Source: Cellulomonas avistercoris (GTDB lineage Bacteria > Actinomycetota > Actinomycetes > Actinomycetales > Cellulomonadaceae). From it: a DNA stretch of 64,000 bases. Each line of letters starts with the position of its first letter. The stretch's first letter is position 1. Shown here piece after piece: positions 9,242 to 16,714 of the stretch. The notes under the pieces are model-generated. The model saw only the letters and a list, made by a program, of their open reading frames with translations. It was not told where the DNA came from and did not search any database. The stretch is taken from the NCBI RefSeq assembly GCF_014836445.1, contig NZ_JACSQV010000001.1:263999-327998 (forward strand), written 5' to 3'. A program made the position numbers and the translations under genes.

Positions 9242-9772
9242 ATGGACACCACCGGCGCCGCCCGGCACGCTGCACCGCAGCACGCACCGAGCGAGGACGG
9301 TCGCAACGAGACGTTCATCGAGCGGATGGACCGCAACTGGGAGGAGCTGCTGCAGGAGCTGCGCGTGACGCAGACGGGGGCGCAGATCCTCACCGGCTTC
9401 CTGCTGACTCTGCCCTTCCAGTCGCGCTTCTCCGACCTCGACGCCTACCAGCAGGACCTGTACCTCGTCCTGGTGGCGCTCGCAGTCCTCGCCACCGTGC
9501 TCATCATCGCGCCCGTCAGCCTCCACCGGCTGCTCTTCCGTCGTCGCCTCAAGCCGCAGCTGGTCGACGCGGGGCACTGGTTCGCACGTGCGGGGCTCGC
9601 GGCCCTGGCCCTCGTGCTGACGGGCGCGACGATGCTGCTGTTCGACGTCGTGCTGGACCGCACGGCGGGGCAGGTGGCGGGCGGGTCCGTGCTGGTGGTC
9701 ATCGCCCTGATGTGGCTGGTGCTCCCCCACGTGATCGCCCACCGGGCGGAACCCGAGGCCGACGCGGACTGA
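9242..9772 (+). CDS. Small four-helix membrane protein (DUF6328-like)
   Basis: 176 aa from the ATG at 9242, with AGGAG at 9227-9231. A charged N-terminal segment (about 1-45, with NETFIERMDRNWEELLQELRVTQTG) leads into four hydrophobic segments near 48-63, 75-100, 113-138 and 146-165. The motif RVTQTGAQILTGFLLTLPFQ matches the DUF6328 family as I recall it; its function is unknown. It is a lone gene between two divergent or convergent neighbours, with a long terminator 25 bases downstream. Confidence 0.8.
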   Translation: MDTTGAARHAAPQHAPSEDGRNETFIERMDRNWEELLQELRVTQTGAQILTGFLLTLPFQSRFSDLDAYQQDLYLVLVALAVLATVLIIAPVSLHRLLFRRRLKPQLVDAGHWFARAGLAALALVLTGATMLLFDVVLDRTAGQVAGGSVLVVIALMWLVLPHVIAHRAEPEADAD

Positions 9773-9796
9773 GGCGTCGCGCACCCCCGGGTACGA

Positions 9797-9842
9797 CGAC
9801 GGCCCCGTGCCGCACCCCAGGGGTGCGGCCACGGGGCCGTCG
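9797..9842. terminator. Bidirectional terminator between the membrane-protein gene and hup
   Basis: The outer stem 9797-9809/9830-9842 (13 bp) continues into an inner stem 9810-9818/9820-9828, apart from one bulged C at 9829. It lies between convergent genes, seven bases before the HU stop codon. Confidence 0.8.
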
Positions 9843-9848
9843 GTCGTC

Positions 9849-10130
9849 TCAGCCCTGGACGGCGCGCTTGAGCGCGCTGCCGGCCGTGATCTTCACCCGG
9901 TAGCCCGCGGGGATCTCCAGCTTCTCGCCCGTCTGCGGGTTGACGCCGGTACGCGCCGCACGGTCGGCGCGCGCCACCGCGAGGAAGCCGGGGATCGACA
10001 CGCTGCCGCCGTCGGCGAGCTGCTCCACGACGACCTCCTGCAGGGCCTTGATGGCCTTGTCGGTGTCGGCGTTGGTCAGCCCGGCCTTCTCGGCGACTGC
10101 CTGGACGAGCTCGGTGCGGTTGACGCTCAC
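9849..10130 (-). CDS. hup: HU-family nucleoid protein
   Basis: 93 aa from GTG 10130, with GAGGAG eight bases upstream. Full-length HU fold: the helical N-terminus starts VSVNRTELVQAVAEKAGL, then the beta-arm region GFLAVARADRAARTGVNPQTGE and the C-terminal IPAGYRVKITAGSALK. It binds DNA non-specifically as a dimer and bends it. It lacks the long Lys/Ala-rich tail of mycobacterial HupB, so it is the short bacterial type. It is transcribed alone. Confidence 0.95.
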   Translation of the reverse strand: MSVNRTELVQAVAEKAGLTNADTDKAIKALQEVVVEQLADGGSVSIPGFLAVARADRAARTGVNPQTGEKLEIPAGYRVKITAGSALKRAVQG

Positions 10131-10269
10131 GACGGGTGCTCCTCGGTGCTCGGTTCGCAGCCACGGCACGGTACGCGCCGCGGCGGTGCCGCACGACGAG
10201 CGTGCGCACGGTTTCCGACCCTAACCGCGCCACCGGGGCGTGGCGCGCCGACGCGCCCCGTGTCGTCCG

Positions 10270-11307
10270 TCACCGCCGTCCGCGTTCCCGCACCTCCGCG
10301 GCACTGCGGGCCGTCACGACACGGTCCGGTCCGATGCCGTGCGCCGCGGCGCGCTCGCACCCCACGCGCAGCCAGTCGAGCTGTCCGGGGGCGTGCGCGT
10401 CCGAGTCGATCGTGAACTCGCAGCCGGCGTCGACGGCGACCTGCAGCAGCGCGTGCGGCGGGTCGAGCCGGTCGGGGCGGCAGTTGATCTCCACGGCGAC
10501 GCCGTGCTCGGCGCACGCGTCGAACACGGCACGGGCGTCGAACTCGCTCGGTGGCCGGTGCTTGCCGGCCACCTGCCGGCCCGTGCAGTGCCCCAGGACG
10601 TCGGTGCGGGGGTTGCGCACGGCCGCGAGCATCCGGCGTGTCATGGCGGCGCGCTCCATCCGCAGCTTCGAGTGCACCGAGGCGACGACGACGTCCAGCT
10701 CGTCCAGCAGGTCCGGGTCCTGGTCGAGCGAGCCGTCGTCGAGGATGTCGACCTCGATGCCGCTGAGCACCTCGAAGGGCGCGACGGCGGGCCGCAGGGC
10801 GTCGAGCTGGGTGAGCTGCGCCCGCAGCCGCGAGGCGGACAGCCCGTTGGCGACGGTGAGCCGCGGCGAGTGGTCGGTGACCGCCAGGTAGTCGCGCCCC
10901 AGCTCGAGCTCGGCCAGGACCATCTCCTGGACGGGCGTGGCGCCGTCGCTGGCCTCGGTGTGGCTGTGCAGGTCACCGCGCAGGGCCGCGTGCAGCTCGG
11001 CCGCCGCCGGCGTCGTCCCGGCGTCCTGCGCGGCGGCCTGCTCCTCGAGGTCGACCAGCGCGGGCACCGGACGCCCCGACCAGGTCCGCGCGACCACCTC
11101 GGCCGTGCTGCTCCCGACCGCCGGCAGGTCGGTCAGCGCGCCCGCGCGCACGAGGGCCGCCAGACGCGCACCCTCCTGCCGCTCGACCGTGCGCGCCGCC
11201 GCCCGGTACGCCTCGGCGCGATAGCGGCTGGCTTGCGCACGCTCGAGGAGGAAGGCGATGCGTCGCAGCGTCGCGACGGCCCGGTCCCGGTCCTCCTCCG
11301 CGCTCAC
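10270..11307 (-). CDS. PHP-domain phosphoesterase of the PolX C-terminal type
   Basis: 345 aa. Residues about 1-75 form a helical HhH-like region related to the N-terminus of family X polymerases. The PHP domain follows (about 110-340) with metal-ligand motifs DLHSHTEASDG, VTDHSPR, GIEVDILDDG, VASVHSK, LGHCTGR, VEINCRPDR and TIDSDAHAP. No polymerase palm is present. PHP domains are metal-dependent phosphoesterases; in PolX they give 3'-5' exonuclease or AP-endonuclease activity. Its GTG start overlaps the ku stop in a GTGA junction, implying translational coupling, so a role in end processing for non-homologous end joining is attractive but inferred. The catalytic activity is not shown by sequence alone. 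Confidence 0.85.
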   Translation of the reverse strand: MSAEEDRDRAVATLRRIAFLLERAQASRYRAEAYRAAARTVERQEGARLAALVRAGALTDLPAVGSSTAEVVARTWSGRPVPALVDLEEQAAAQDAGTTPAAAELHAALRGDLHSHTEASDGATPVQEMVLAELELGRDYLAVTDHSPRLTVANGLSASRLRAQLTQLDALRPAVAPFEVLSGIEVDILDDGSLDQDPDLLDELDVVVASVHSKLRMERAAMTRRMLAAVRNPRTDVLGHCTGRQVAGKHRPPSEFDARAVFDACAEHGVAVEINCRPDRLDPPHALLQVAVDAGCEFTIDSDAHAPGQLDWLRVGCERAAAHGIGPDRVVTARSAAEVRERGRR

Positions 11308-12293
11308 GACGCCTTGGTGCGGGCCTTGCGGCGCGTGGGCGCCGACTCCTCACCCGCGTCGTCGTCCTTGGCGCTCGCCTTGGCGGCGGACCCCTTGCCG
11401 GACGCCCCCTTGCCCGCGGCCGACCTGGTCGCCGGCTTCTTCGTCGCCGTGCCGCCCTTGGTGGAGCTCTTCGGGGGCGCAGCCTCGGGAGCCTCCTCGC
11501 CACGCGCAGCACGGGCCTTGTCGACCGAGCGCTGCAGCGCCGCGAGCAGGTCGACGACCTCCCCGCCACCCTCGGACGCCTCCTCCTCCGGCGGGGCCGG
11601 GGGCGCCTGGGTGTCCCCCGACGACACCTTCGCGGCGATGAGCTGCTCGAGCGCCGCGACGTACGCGTCCTCGTACTGCGACGGGTCGAAGTCGCCCGCG
11701 AGCGACTCGACGAGGGACGACGCCATCGTCAGCTCCTGGGGCCGGACCGTGACGTCGTCGTCCAGGACGGGGAAGTCCGCCTCCCGCACCTCGTCGGGCC
11801 ACAGCAGGGTCTGCAGGACGATGACCTTGTCCCGCACCCGCAGCACCGCCATCGACTCGCGCTGCCGGATCGCGACCTTGACGACCGCGACGCGGTCCGT
11901 CTCCTCGAGCGCTCCCCGCAGCAGCGCGTACGGCTTGGCCGCGGTCTTGTCGGGCTCGAGGAAGTACGTCTTCTGCAGCAGGATCGGGTCGACCTGCTCG
12001 GCGGGCACGAACTCCAGGACCTCGATCTCGCGCTCCGTGGACAGCGGCAGCTGCTGGAAGTCCTCGTCCGTCAGCACGACGAGGTCGCCGTCCTCCGTCT
12101 CGTACCCCTTGGCGATGTCCGACCACTCGACGCTCTCGCCGTCGATGCTGCAGACCTTGCGGTAGCGGATGCGACCGCCGTCCTCGCGGTGCACCTGGTG
12201 CAGCCGCACCTCGTGCTCACCCGTCGCCGCGTACAGCCGCACCGGCACGTTCACCAGACCGAAGGCCACTGCGCCCTTCCAGATCGCCCGCAC
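11304..12293 (-). CDS. ku: Ku protein, non-homologous end joining
   Basis: 329 aa from GTG 12293, with a near-perfect AAGGAGG six bases upstream. The Ku beta-barrel begins RAIWKGAVAFGLVNVPVRLYAAT and runs to about residue 260, with conserved KTYFLEPDK and SGDFDPSQYEDAY-like features (AGDFDPSQYEDAY). An acidic Pro/Glu-rich segment follows, then a Lys/Ala-rich basic tail (about 275-329), as in longer actinobacterial Ku proteins. Ku homodimers ring DNA double-strand ends and recruit LigD. It diverges from the LigD ligase gene across 83 bases and is coupled by overlap to the PHP gene downstream. Confidence 0.96.
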   Translation of the reverse strand: MRAIWKGAVAFGLVNVPVRLYAATGEHEVRLHQVHREDGGRIRYRKVCSIDGESVEWSDIAKGYETEDGDLVVLTDEDFQQLPLSTEREIEVLEFVPAEQVDPILLQKTYFLEPDKTAAKPYALLRGALEETDRVAVVKVAIRQRESMAVLRVRDKVIVLQTLLWPDEVREADFPVLDDDVTVRPQELTMASSLVESLAGDFDPSQYEDAYVAALEQLIAAKVSSGDTQAPPAPPEEEASEGGGEVVDLLAALQRSVDKARAARGEEAPEAAPPKSSTKGGTATKKPATRSAAGKGASGKGSAAKASAKDDDAGEESAPTRRKARTKAS

Positions 12294-12376
12294 GGCCGTC
12301 CTCCTTCGTCGTGGCGGCGTCGCCCACCCCGGCCGCCCACGCGGCTCGCTGCACCGTCCACGGGCAGGATGGACCC
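12294..12376. promoter_or_regulatory. Divergent ku / ligD promoter region
   Basis: These 83 bases separate the two divergent repair genes and hold the AAGGAGG ribosome-binding site of ku (minus strand) and AGGA (12366-12369) for the ligase. No clear -10/-35 pair or operator was seen; shared control of the two genes is an inference from geometry. Confidence 0.4.
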
Positions 12377-13312
12377 GTGGAGCCCATGCTCGCCACCCCG
12401 GCGCCTGCACCCGCGGCGCTCCCGCACGGCCGCGACTGGGTGTTCGAGGTCAAGTGGGACGGCGTCCGCGTCCTCGCCGACGTGCGCGACGGCGCTCTGC
12501 GCCTGACCAGCCGCAACGAGCGGGACGTCACGCCCGCCTACCCCGAGCTGGGCGGGCTCGCGGCCCTCGGCGACGTGCTGCTCGACGGCGAGGTGGTGCT
12601 CATGGACGGCGGACGCCCCTCGTTCTCGGCCCTCGCCGAGCGCATGCACGTGCGCGAGGCACGCCGCGCCCAGGCGCTCGCCGCTGCCCGCCCGGTGACC
12701 TACCTCGTCTTCGACGTGCTGCGCCACGACGGCCGCGACCTGACGGGCGTGCCGCTCGAGGCGCGCCGCGCGGTGCTCGACGCGCTCGTGCTCCCCGAGC
12801 ACGTGCAGACGTCGCCCTGGTACGACGACGGCGACGACCTGTGGCGCGTGACGGCCGCCCACGGGCTCGAGGGGGTCGTCGCCAAGCGACGTGGCGCGCC
12901 GTATCGACCCGGACGGCGGTCGCCCGACTGGGTGAAAGCCGCGCACCGCCGTACCCGGACGGCCCTCGTCGGGGGGTGGCGCCCGGAGTCGACCGGCACG
13001 GGGCGCCTCGGCGCCCTCCTGCTGGGCGCGCCCGACGAGGACGGCGGCCTGCGCTACCTGGGCCGGGCCGGCTCCGGGCTCGGGGGCGGCGCCGCACGCG
13101 TGATGCGCGACCTCCTCGCGGCGCACGAGCGCGACACCTGCCCCTTCGTCGACGACGTACCGGCCGTGGACGCGCGCGGCGCCGTCTGGTGCGAGCCCGT
13201 CGTGGTCGTCGAGGTGCTGTACCTGCTCCGCACACCGTCCGGCCGGCTGCGGCAGCCGGTCGTGCGCGGGGCCCGGACCGACGTGGCCGTGGACCCCTGG
13301 GGGCAGCCGTGA
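12377..13312 (+). CDS. ligD: ATP-dependent DNA ligase, LigD ligase-domain type
   Basis: 311 aa. The nucleotidyltransferase domain has the adenylated Lys26 in EVKWDGVR, then LTSRNERDVT, LDGEVVLMDGG, YLVFDVL, GLEGVVAKR and DWVKAAHR. An OB-fold domain follows to the C-terminus. This is the ligase third of LigD as a stand-alone protein. GTG 12377 was chosen for AGGA seven bases upstream; ATG 12386 is also possible. Its stop overlaps the start of the polymerase-domain gene (GTGA), so both LigD parts are made together. It seals breaks held by Ku. Confidence 0.94.
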   Translation: MEPMLATPAPAPAALPHGRDWVFEVKWDGVRVLADVRDGALRLTSRNERDVTPAYPELGGLAALGDVLLDGEVVLMDGGRPSFSALAERMHVREARRAQALAAARPVTYLVFDVLRHDGRDLTGVPLEARRAVLDALVLPEHVQTSPWYDDGDDLWRVTAAHGLEGVVAKRRGAPYRPGRRSPDWVKAAHRRTRTALVGGWRPESTGTGRLGALLLGAPDEDGGLRYLGRAGSGLGGGAARVMRDLLAAHERDTCPFVDDVPAVDARGAVWCEPVVVVEVLYLLRTPSGRLRQPVVRGARTDVAVDPWGQP

Positions 13313-14217
13313 CGCCGCGCGGGGGCGCAGGCGGTGCGGGCCCCGAGCGGCAGACCGTCGACGTCGGCGGACGCCCCGTGCGCCTCACCCACCTCGACAA
13401 GGTCCTGTACCCCGCGACGGGGACCACCAAGGCCGAGGTCATGGACTACCTCGTCCAGGTCGAGCCGGCGATCCTGCGCCAGCTGCGCGACCGGCCCGTG
13501 ACGCGCATCCGGTGGCCGGACGGCGTCGGCGGCGAGAAGTTCTTCGAGAAGAACACGCCGCGCGGTGCGCCGTCCTGGCTGCGTCACCAGCGCCTGCCGG
13601 CGTCGCCCGGCACCGACGACGAGGGCACGATCCTCGACCTGCCGTTCCTCGACGACCTCGCCGGGCTCATGTGGGCCGCGAACTCCGGTGCCCTCGAGCT
13701 CCACACGCCCCAGTGGACCGTCGGCCCCCGCGGCGGCCTGCGCGACGCCGACCGGCTCGTCGTGGACCTCGACCCCGGGCCCGGCGCGGGCCTCGACGAG
13801 TGCGCACGCGTCGCCCACCTCGTCGCCGACCGCCTGCGGGACGACGGCCTGGAGCACACCGTGCCGGTCACGTCGGGCTCCAAGGGCCTGCAGCTCTACG
13901 CCCCGCTCCCCCGGCCGCGCCCGGCCACCGCGGTCCGCGAGGACGCGCGCACCCTGGCGCTGGCGCTCGCGGGCGATCACCCGGACCTCGTCGTCGCCGT
14001 GCAGCGCAAGGACGCGCGCGGGGGGAAGGTGCTCCTGGACTGGTCGCAGAACCACCCCGCGAAGACGACGATCACGCCCTGGTCGCTGCGCGGGCGCGAG
14101 CGCCCCACCGTGGCCGCCCCCCGCCACTGGGACGAGATCGGGCCGGGTCTGGCGCAGCTCACGGCAGGTGAGGCGGCCGCGCGGCTGGCGAGCGACGGCG
14201 ATCCCTTCGACGTGTGA
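13309..14217 (+). CDS. ligD: LigD polymerase-domain protein (archaeo-eukaryotic primase superfamily)
   Basis: 302 aa from GTG 13309, which overlaps the ligase stop by four bases. It is a LigD POL domain throughout: LTHLDKVLYP near the N-terminus, EKFFEKNTPRGAP, WAANSGALELH, the catalytic DLDPGPG, SGSKGLQLYAPL and DWSQNHPAKTTITPWSLR. It fills gaps and adds nucleotides, with a preference for ribonucleotides, at Ku-bound ends. In mycobacteria POL, phosphoesterase and ligase are one chain; here POL and LIG are separate genes, and I find no LigD-type phosphoesterase domain nearby. Confidence 0.94.
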   Translation: MTPRGGAGGAGPERQTVDVGGRPVRLTHLDKVLYPATGTTKAEVMDYLVQVEPAILRQLRDRPVTRIRWPDGVGGEKFFEKNTPRGAPSWLRHQRLPASPGTDDEGTILDLPFLDDLAGLMWAANSGALELHTPQWTVGPRGGLRDADRLVVDLDPGPGAGLDECARVAHLVADRLRDDGLEHTVPVTSGSKGLQLYAPLPRPRPATAVREDARTLALALAGDHPDLVVAVQRKDARGGKVLLDWSQNHPAKTTITPWSLRGRERPTVAAPRHWDEIGPGLAQLTAGEAAARLASDGDPFDV

Positions 14218-14291
14218 CCGGGGCACGTCCGCCGGTCGGCGGCTGCGCCTCCGATGGCGGGGGCCCGCGGGGCCTGGCAGCGTGGACGTGA

Positions 14292-14312
14292 CCCGGGCCG
14301 GACGAGCCCGGG
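14292..14312 (+). terminator. Possible terminator or leader hairpin between ligD(POL) and dps
   Basis: CCCGGGC (14292-14298) pairs with GCCCGGG (14306-14312) around a seven-base loop. It lies 75 bases after the polymerase stop and 21 bases before the dps ATG, so it may end the ligD transcript or sit in the dps leader. The short stem makes this weak. Confidence 0.35.
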
Positions 14313-14332
14313 ACGTACGCGAAGGAGTGGTC

Positions 14333-14908
14333 ATGGCCCGCGATCTGCCGAAGTACACCGTCCCGTCCCTCACACCCGAGGACGGCGCGAAGGTGGCGGC
14401 GATCCTGCAGGAACGTCTGCACGCGCTCAACGACCTGGCGCTCACGCTCAAGCACATCCACTGGAACGTCGTCGGGCCGCACTTCATCGCGGTCCACGAG
14501 ATGATCGACCCGCAGGTCGACGCCGTGCGGCTGATGGTCGACGCGACGGCCGAGCGCATCGCGACGCTCGGCTCCGCACCGGTCGGCACGCCCGGCGCGC
14601 TCGTCGCGGCCCGCACGTGGGACGACTACTCGATCGGGCGTGCGAGCACGGCCGAGCACCTCGGTGCGCTCAACGAGGTGTACGTCGGCGTGATCACCGA
14701 CCACCGGGCGGCGGCCGCACAGACCGAGGAGCTCGACACCGTGACCAACGACCTCCTGGTCGGTCACCTGCACGAGCTCGAGCTCTTCCACTGGTTCGTC
14801 CGTGCGCACCTCGAGTCCTCCGGTGGTGCGCTGTCGACGGCCGCCGAGTCCACCGAGAAGGGCGCGGCCCAGGCCGCCGAGGCCGCGGCCTCGCACACGT
14901 CGTCGTGA
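14333..14908 (+). CDS. dps: Dps family DNA-protecting ferritin
   Basis: 191 aa; ATG 14333 with AAGGAG (14322-14327) five bases upstream. Four-helix Dps fold with the inter-subunit ferroxidase motif KHIHWNVVGPHFIAVHEMIDPQVD (His, His, Asp and Glu ligands) and the second helix pair containing the GHLHELELFHWFVRAHLE segment. The Ala/Glu-rich C-terminal tail beyond residue 170 is an extension. Dps dodecamers oxidise and store iron and shield DNA in stationary phase or oxidative stress. Its stop overlaps the next start (GTGA). Confidence 0.95.
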   Translation: MARDLPKYTVPSLTPEDGAKVAAILQERLHALNDLALTLKHIHWNVVGPHFIAVHEMIDPQVDAVRLMVDATAERIATLGSAPVGTPGALVAARTWDDYSIGRASTAEHLGALNEVYVGVITDHRAAAAQTEELDTVTNDLLVGHLHELELFHWFVRAHLESSGGALSTAAESTEKGAAQAAEAAASHTSS

Positions 14909-16098
14909 CGACGGCGCAGCGTCCCGGCCCGCGCTCGCCGCAGCCCGGTCCCGTCGGCGCGCCCGGCGAGGACGAGCTGCGCGCCGGCCGCGTCGCGCCG
15001 CGGCTCGAGAACCCCGACGGGACCGCGGTCCAGCGACCGCACGTGGCGGCGCGGCTCGAGGACCGGTTCGACTCGGCGCTCGCGCACGTGCTGCGACGCC
15101 GTGGCTGGACCGTCCGGGTCGTCGGGTACGCCGGGTACGGGTCGGGCGGGAAGGTGCGCGTGCTGGCGCGCACCCTGCTCGCGTCCCCGGCCGTGCGGCA
15201 GCAGGACCTGCCGGACAGCGGCGCCGACGCCCAGACGGGCGAGCGCCCCGCGGACGCCGTGCGCGGGTGGCGGTCGTTCTTCACGGCGCCGGTCGCGGGC
15301 GCCCCCGTCGAGGTCACCATCGGCGGCACGTCCCATCGCCTGACGACGGACCGCGGCGGGTACGTCGCCGCGCGCGTCGCCGCCGCCCGGGCACCCGGGG
15401 GGCACGCCCAGACGCGCACCGCGCGCGACCGCGCCCGCCCCACCCCCCGCGTGGTCGTCGTGGGTCCCGAGCCGACCGTCGGGATCGTCAGCGACATCGA
15501 CGACACCGTGATGGTCACGCGACTGCCGCGACCCTTCGTGGCGGCGTGGAACGTCTTCGTCCGTCACGAGAACGCGCGTGAGGCCGTGCCCGGCATGTCA
15601 CGGCTCTACCGGGAGCTGAGGTCCGCGCGGCCCGACTCCCCCGTGGTCTACCTGTCCACGGGGGCGTGGAACGCGGCGCCGGCGATCGGCCGGTTCCTGC
15701 GACGCCACGACTACCCGGCGGGACCGATGCTGCTCACGGACTGGGGGCCGACGAACACGGGCCTGTTCCGCAGCGGCCAGCGGCACAAGGTCGCCCAGCT
15801 GCGACGGCTGTTCGTCGAGCTGCCGCAGGTGCGGTGGATCCTCGTGGGCGACGACGGCCAGCACGACCCGCAGATCTACGCCGGCGCGGTGGCCCGGCAC
15901 CCCGAGCGGGTCGAGGCCGTGCTGATCCGCCAGCTCACCGCGGGCGAGCACGTGCTGTCGCGCGGCCTGCCCACCGCCGCCCCCGAGCAGGAGGAGGCGG
16001 AGGACGACGCCGACGATGCCCCCGGCATCCCGGTGGTGCTCGGTGCGGACGGCGAGGAGCTCCTGGAGCGCGTGCGGGAGGCGGGGCTCGCCGGCTGA
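14905..16098 (+). CDS. App1-type HAD-like phosphatase domain protein (DUF2183)
   Basis: 397 aa from GTG 14905, overlapping the dps stop by four bases. An N-terminal beta-rich region (about 45-180) precedes a HAD-like domain with the nucleophile motif DIDDT (Asp197, Asp199) in VGIVSDIDDTVMVT, then VYLSTGAWN and ILVGDDGQHDPQIY. This is the arrangement of the DUF2183/App1 catalytic domain; yeast App1 is a Mg-dependent phosphatidate phosphatase. The substrate in bacteria is not established. An acidic Glu/Asp stretch near residues 355-372 is a linker. Coupling to dps suggests a stress context. Confidence 0.85.
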   Translation: MTTAQRPGPRSPQPGPVGAPGEDELRAGRVAPRLENPDGTAVQRPHVAARLEDRFDSALAHVLRRRGWTVRVVGYAGYGSGGKVRVLARTLLASPAVRQQDLPDSGADAQTGERPADAVRGWRSFFTAPVAGAPVEVTIGGTSHRLTTDRGGYVAARVAAARAPGGHAQTRTARDRARPTPRVVVVGPEPTVGIVSDIDDTVMVTRLPRPFVAAWNVFVRHENAREAVPGMSRLYRELRSARPDSPVVYLSTGAWNAAPAIGRFLRRHDYPAGPMLLTDWGPTNTGLFRSGQRHKVAQLRRLFVELPQVRWILVGDDGQHDPQIYAGAVARHPERVEAVLIRQLTAGEHVLSRGLPTAAPEQEEAEDDADDAPGIPVVLGADGEELLERVREAGLAG

Positions 16099-16107
16099 CC
16101 CGTCGGA

Positions 16108-16320
16108 TCAGAGCCGCTCGGGGTCGTCCCAGTCGTCGCTCGAGGCGATCGCCTCGTCGTCGGGACCCAGCTCCGACGCACGCAGCGAGCGCGGCGCCCG
16201 TGCGGGGTCTCCCCCCGTGCGGGCGTCCGCGGCGTCCAGGTCGGCCTGCACGACGGGCTGGTCCGCGAGGCCGTGAGCCGCGGGGTCGGACGTCAGGTCG
16301 GGCGTGCGATTCGGACTCAT
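16108..16320 (-). CDS. Small acidic hypothetical protein
   Basis: 70 aa, ATG start, strongly acidic (ending SSDDWDDPERL) and without hydrophobic segments or recognised domain. It fills the gap between convergent and divergent neighbours, ten bases from the App1 gene stop. The ribosome-binding site is weak. I do not recognise the family; its codon third positions are GC-rich like real genes here, but it could be spurious. Confidence 0.5.
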   Translation of the reverse strand: MSPNRTPDLTSDPAAHGLADQPVVQADLDAADARTGGDPARAPRSLRASELGPDDEAIASSDDWDDPERL

Positions 16321-16714
16321 GCACCGGTTCTACCAACACCCGGGCGGTTCCCGCACCCGCTCGCGGGCCCGGGCGCGCGTGTCGCGCGCGGATGCCTCGG
16401 CGTGTCGCGCGTCGTGACGGAGGCGGCCGTTCGGTCGGCGGCGGGTGCTGGCGCCGATCGCTTCGTCGGCCGACGCCCGTCGAAGCGCATCAACAGCCTG
16501 CCGCGCCGACGCCGACGGTGACCACGGACCTGACGCCCGGACGCGCCGTGACGCCGGCCTCCGCGCTGCCGGGCTACGCACCCCGTGCGCCGTGTCGTGA
16601 CCTGGCAGGACGTCCGACGCGGTGCCCCGGCAGTGGCCGTGCCGGGCCACCGCGGTGCGTCCGGCCAGGTCAGGGCCACAACCTGTGACGTAGGTCCCAG
16701 GAGAGAAACATCAC
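16321..16714. other. Long intergenic region upstream of mqo
   Basis: These 394 bases hold no convincing gene. There is an inverted repeat CGCTTCG/CGAAGCG around 16459-16490 with an inner TCGGCCGA palindrome, of unknown role. The mqo ribosome-binding site AGGAGAG lies near 16699, nine bases before its ATG. The mqo promoter should be here; I cannot place it. Confidence 0.4.

Noticed and set aside
16321..16714. Open frames of 80-120 codons in the mqo upstream gap, on both strands
   Set aside because: They overlap each other, lack ribosome-binding sites and have no recognisable sequence.
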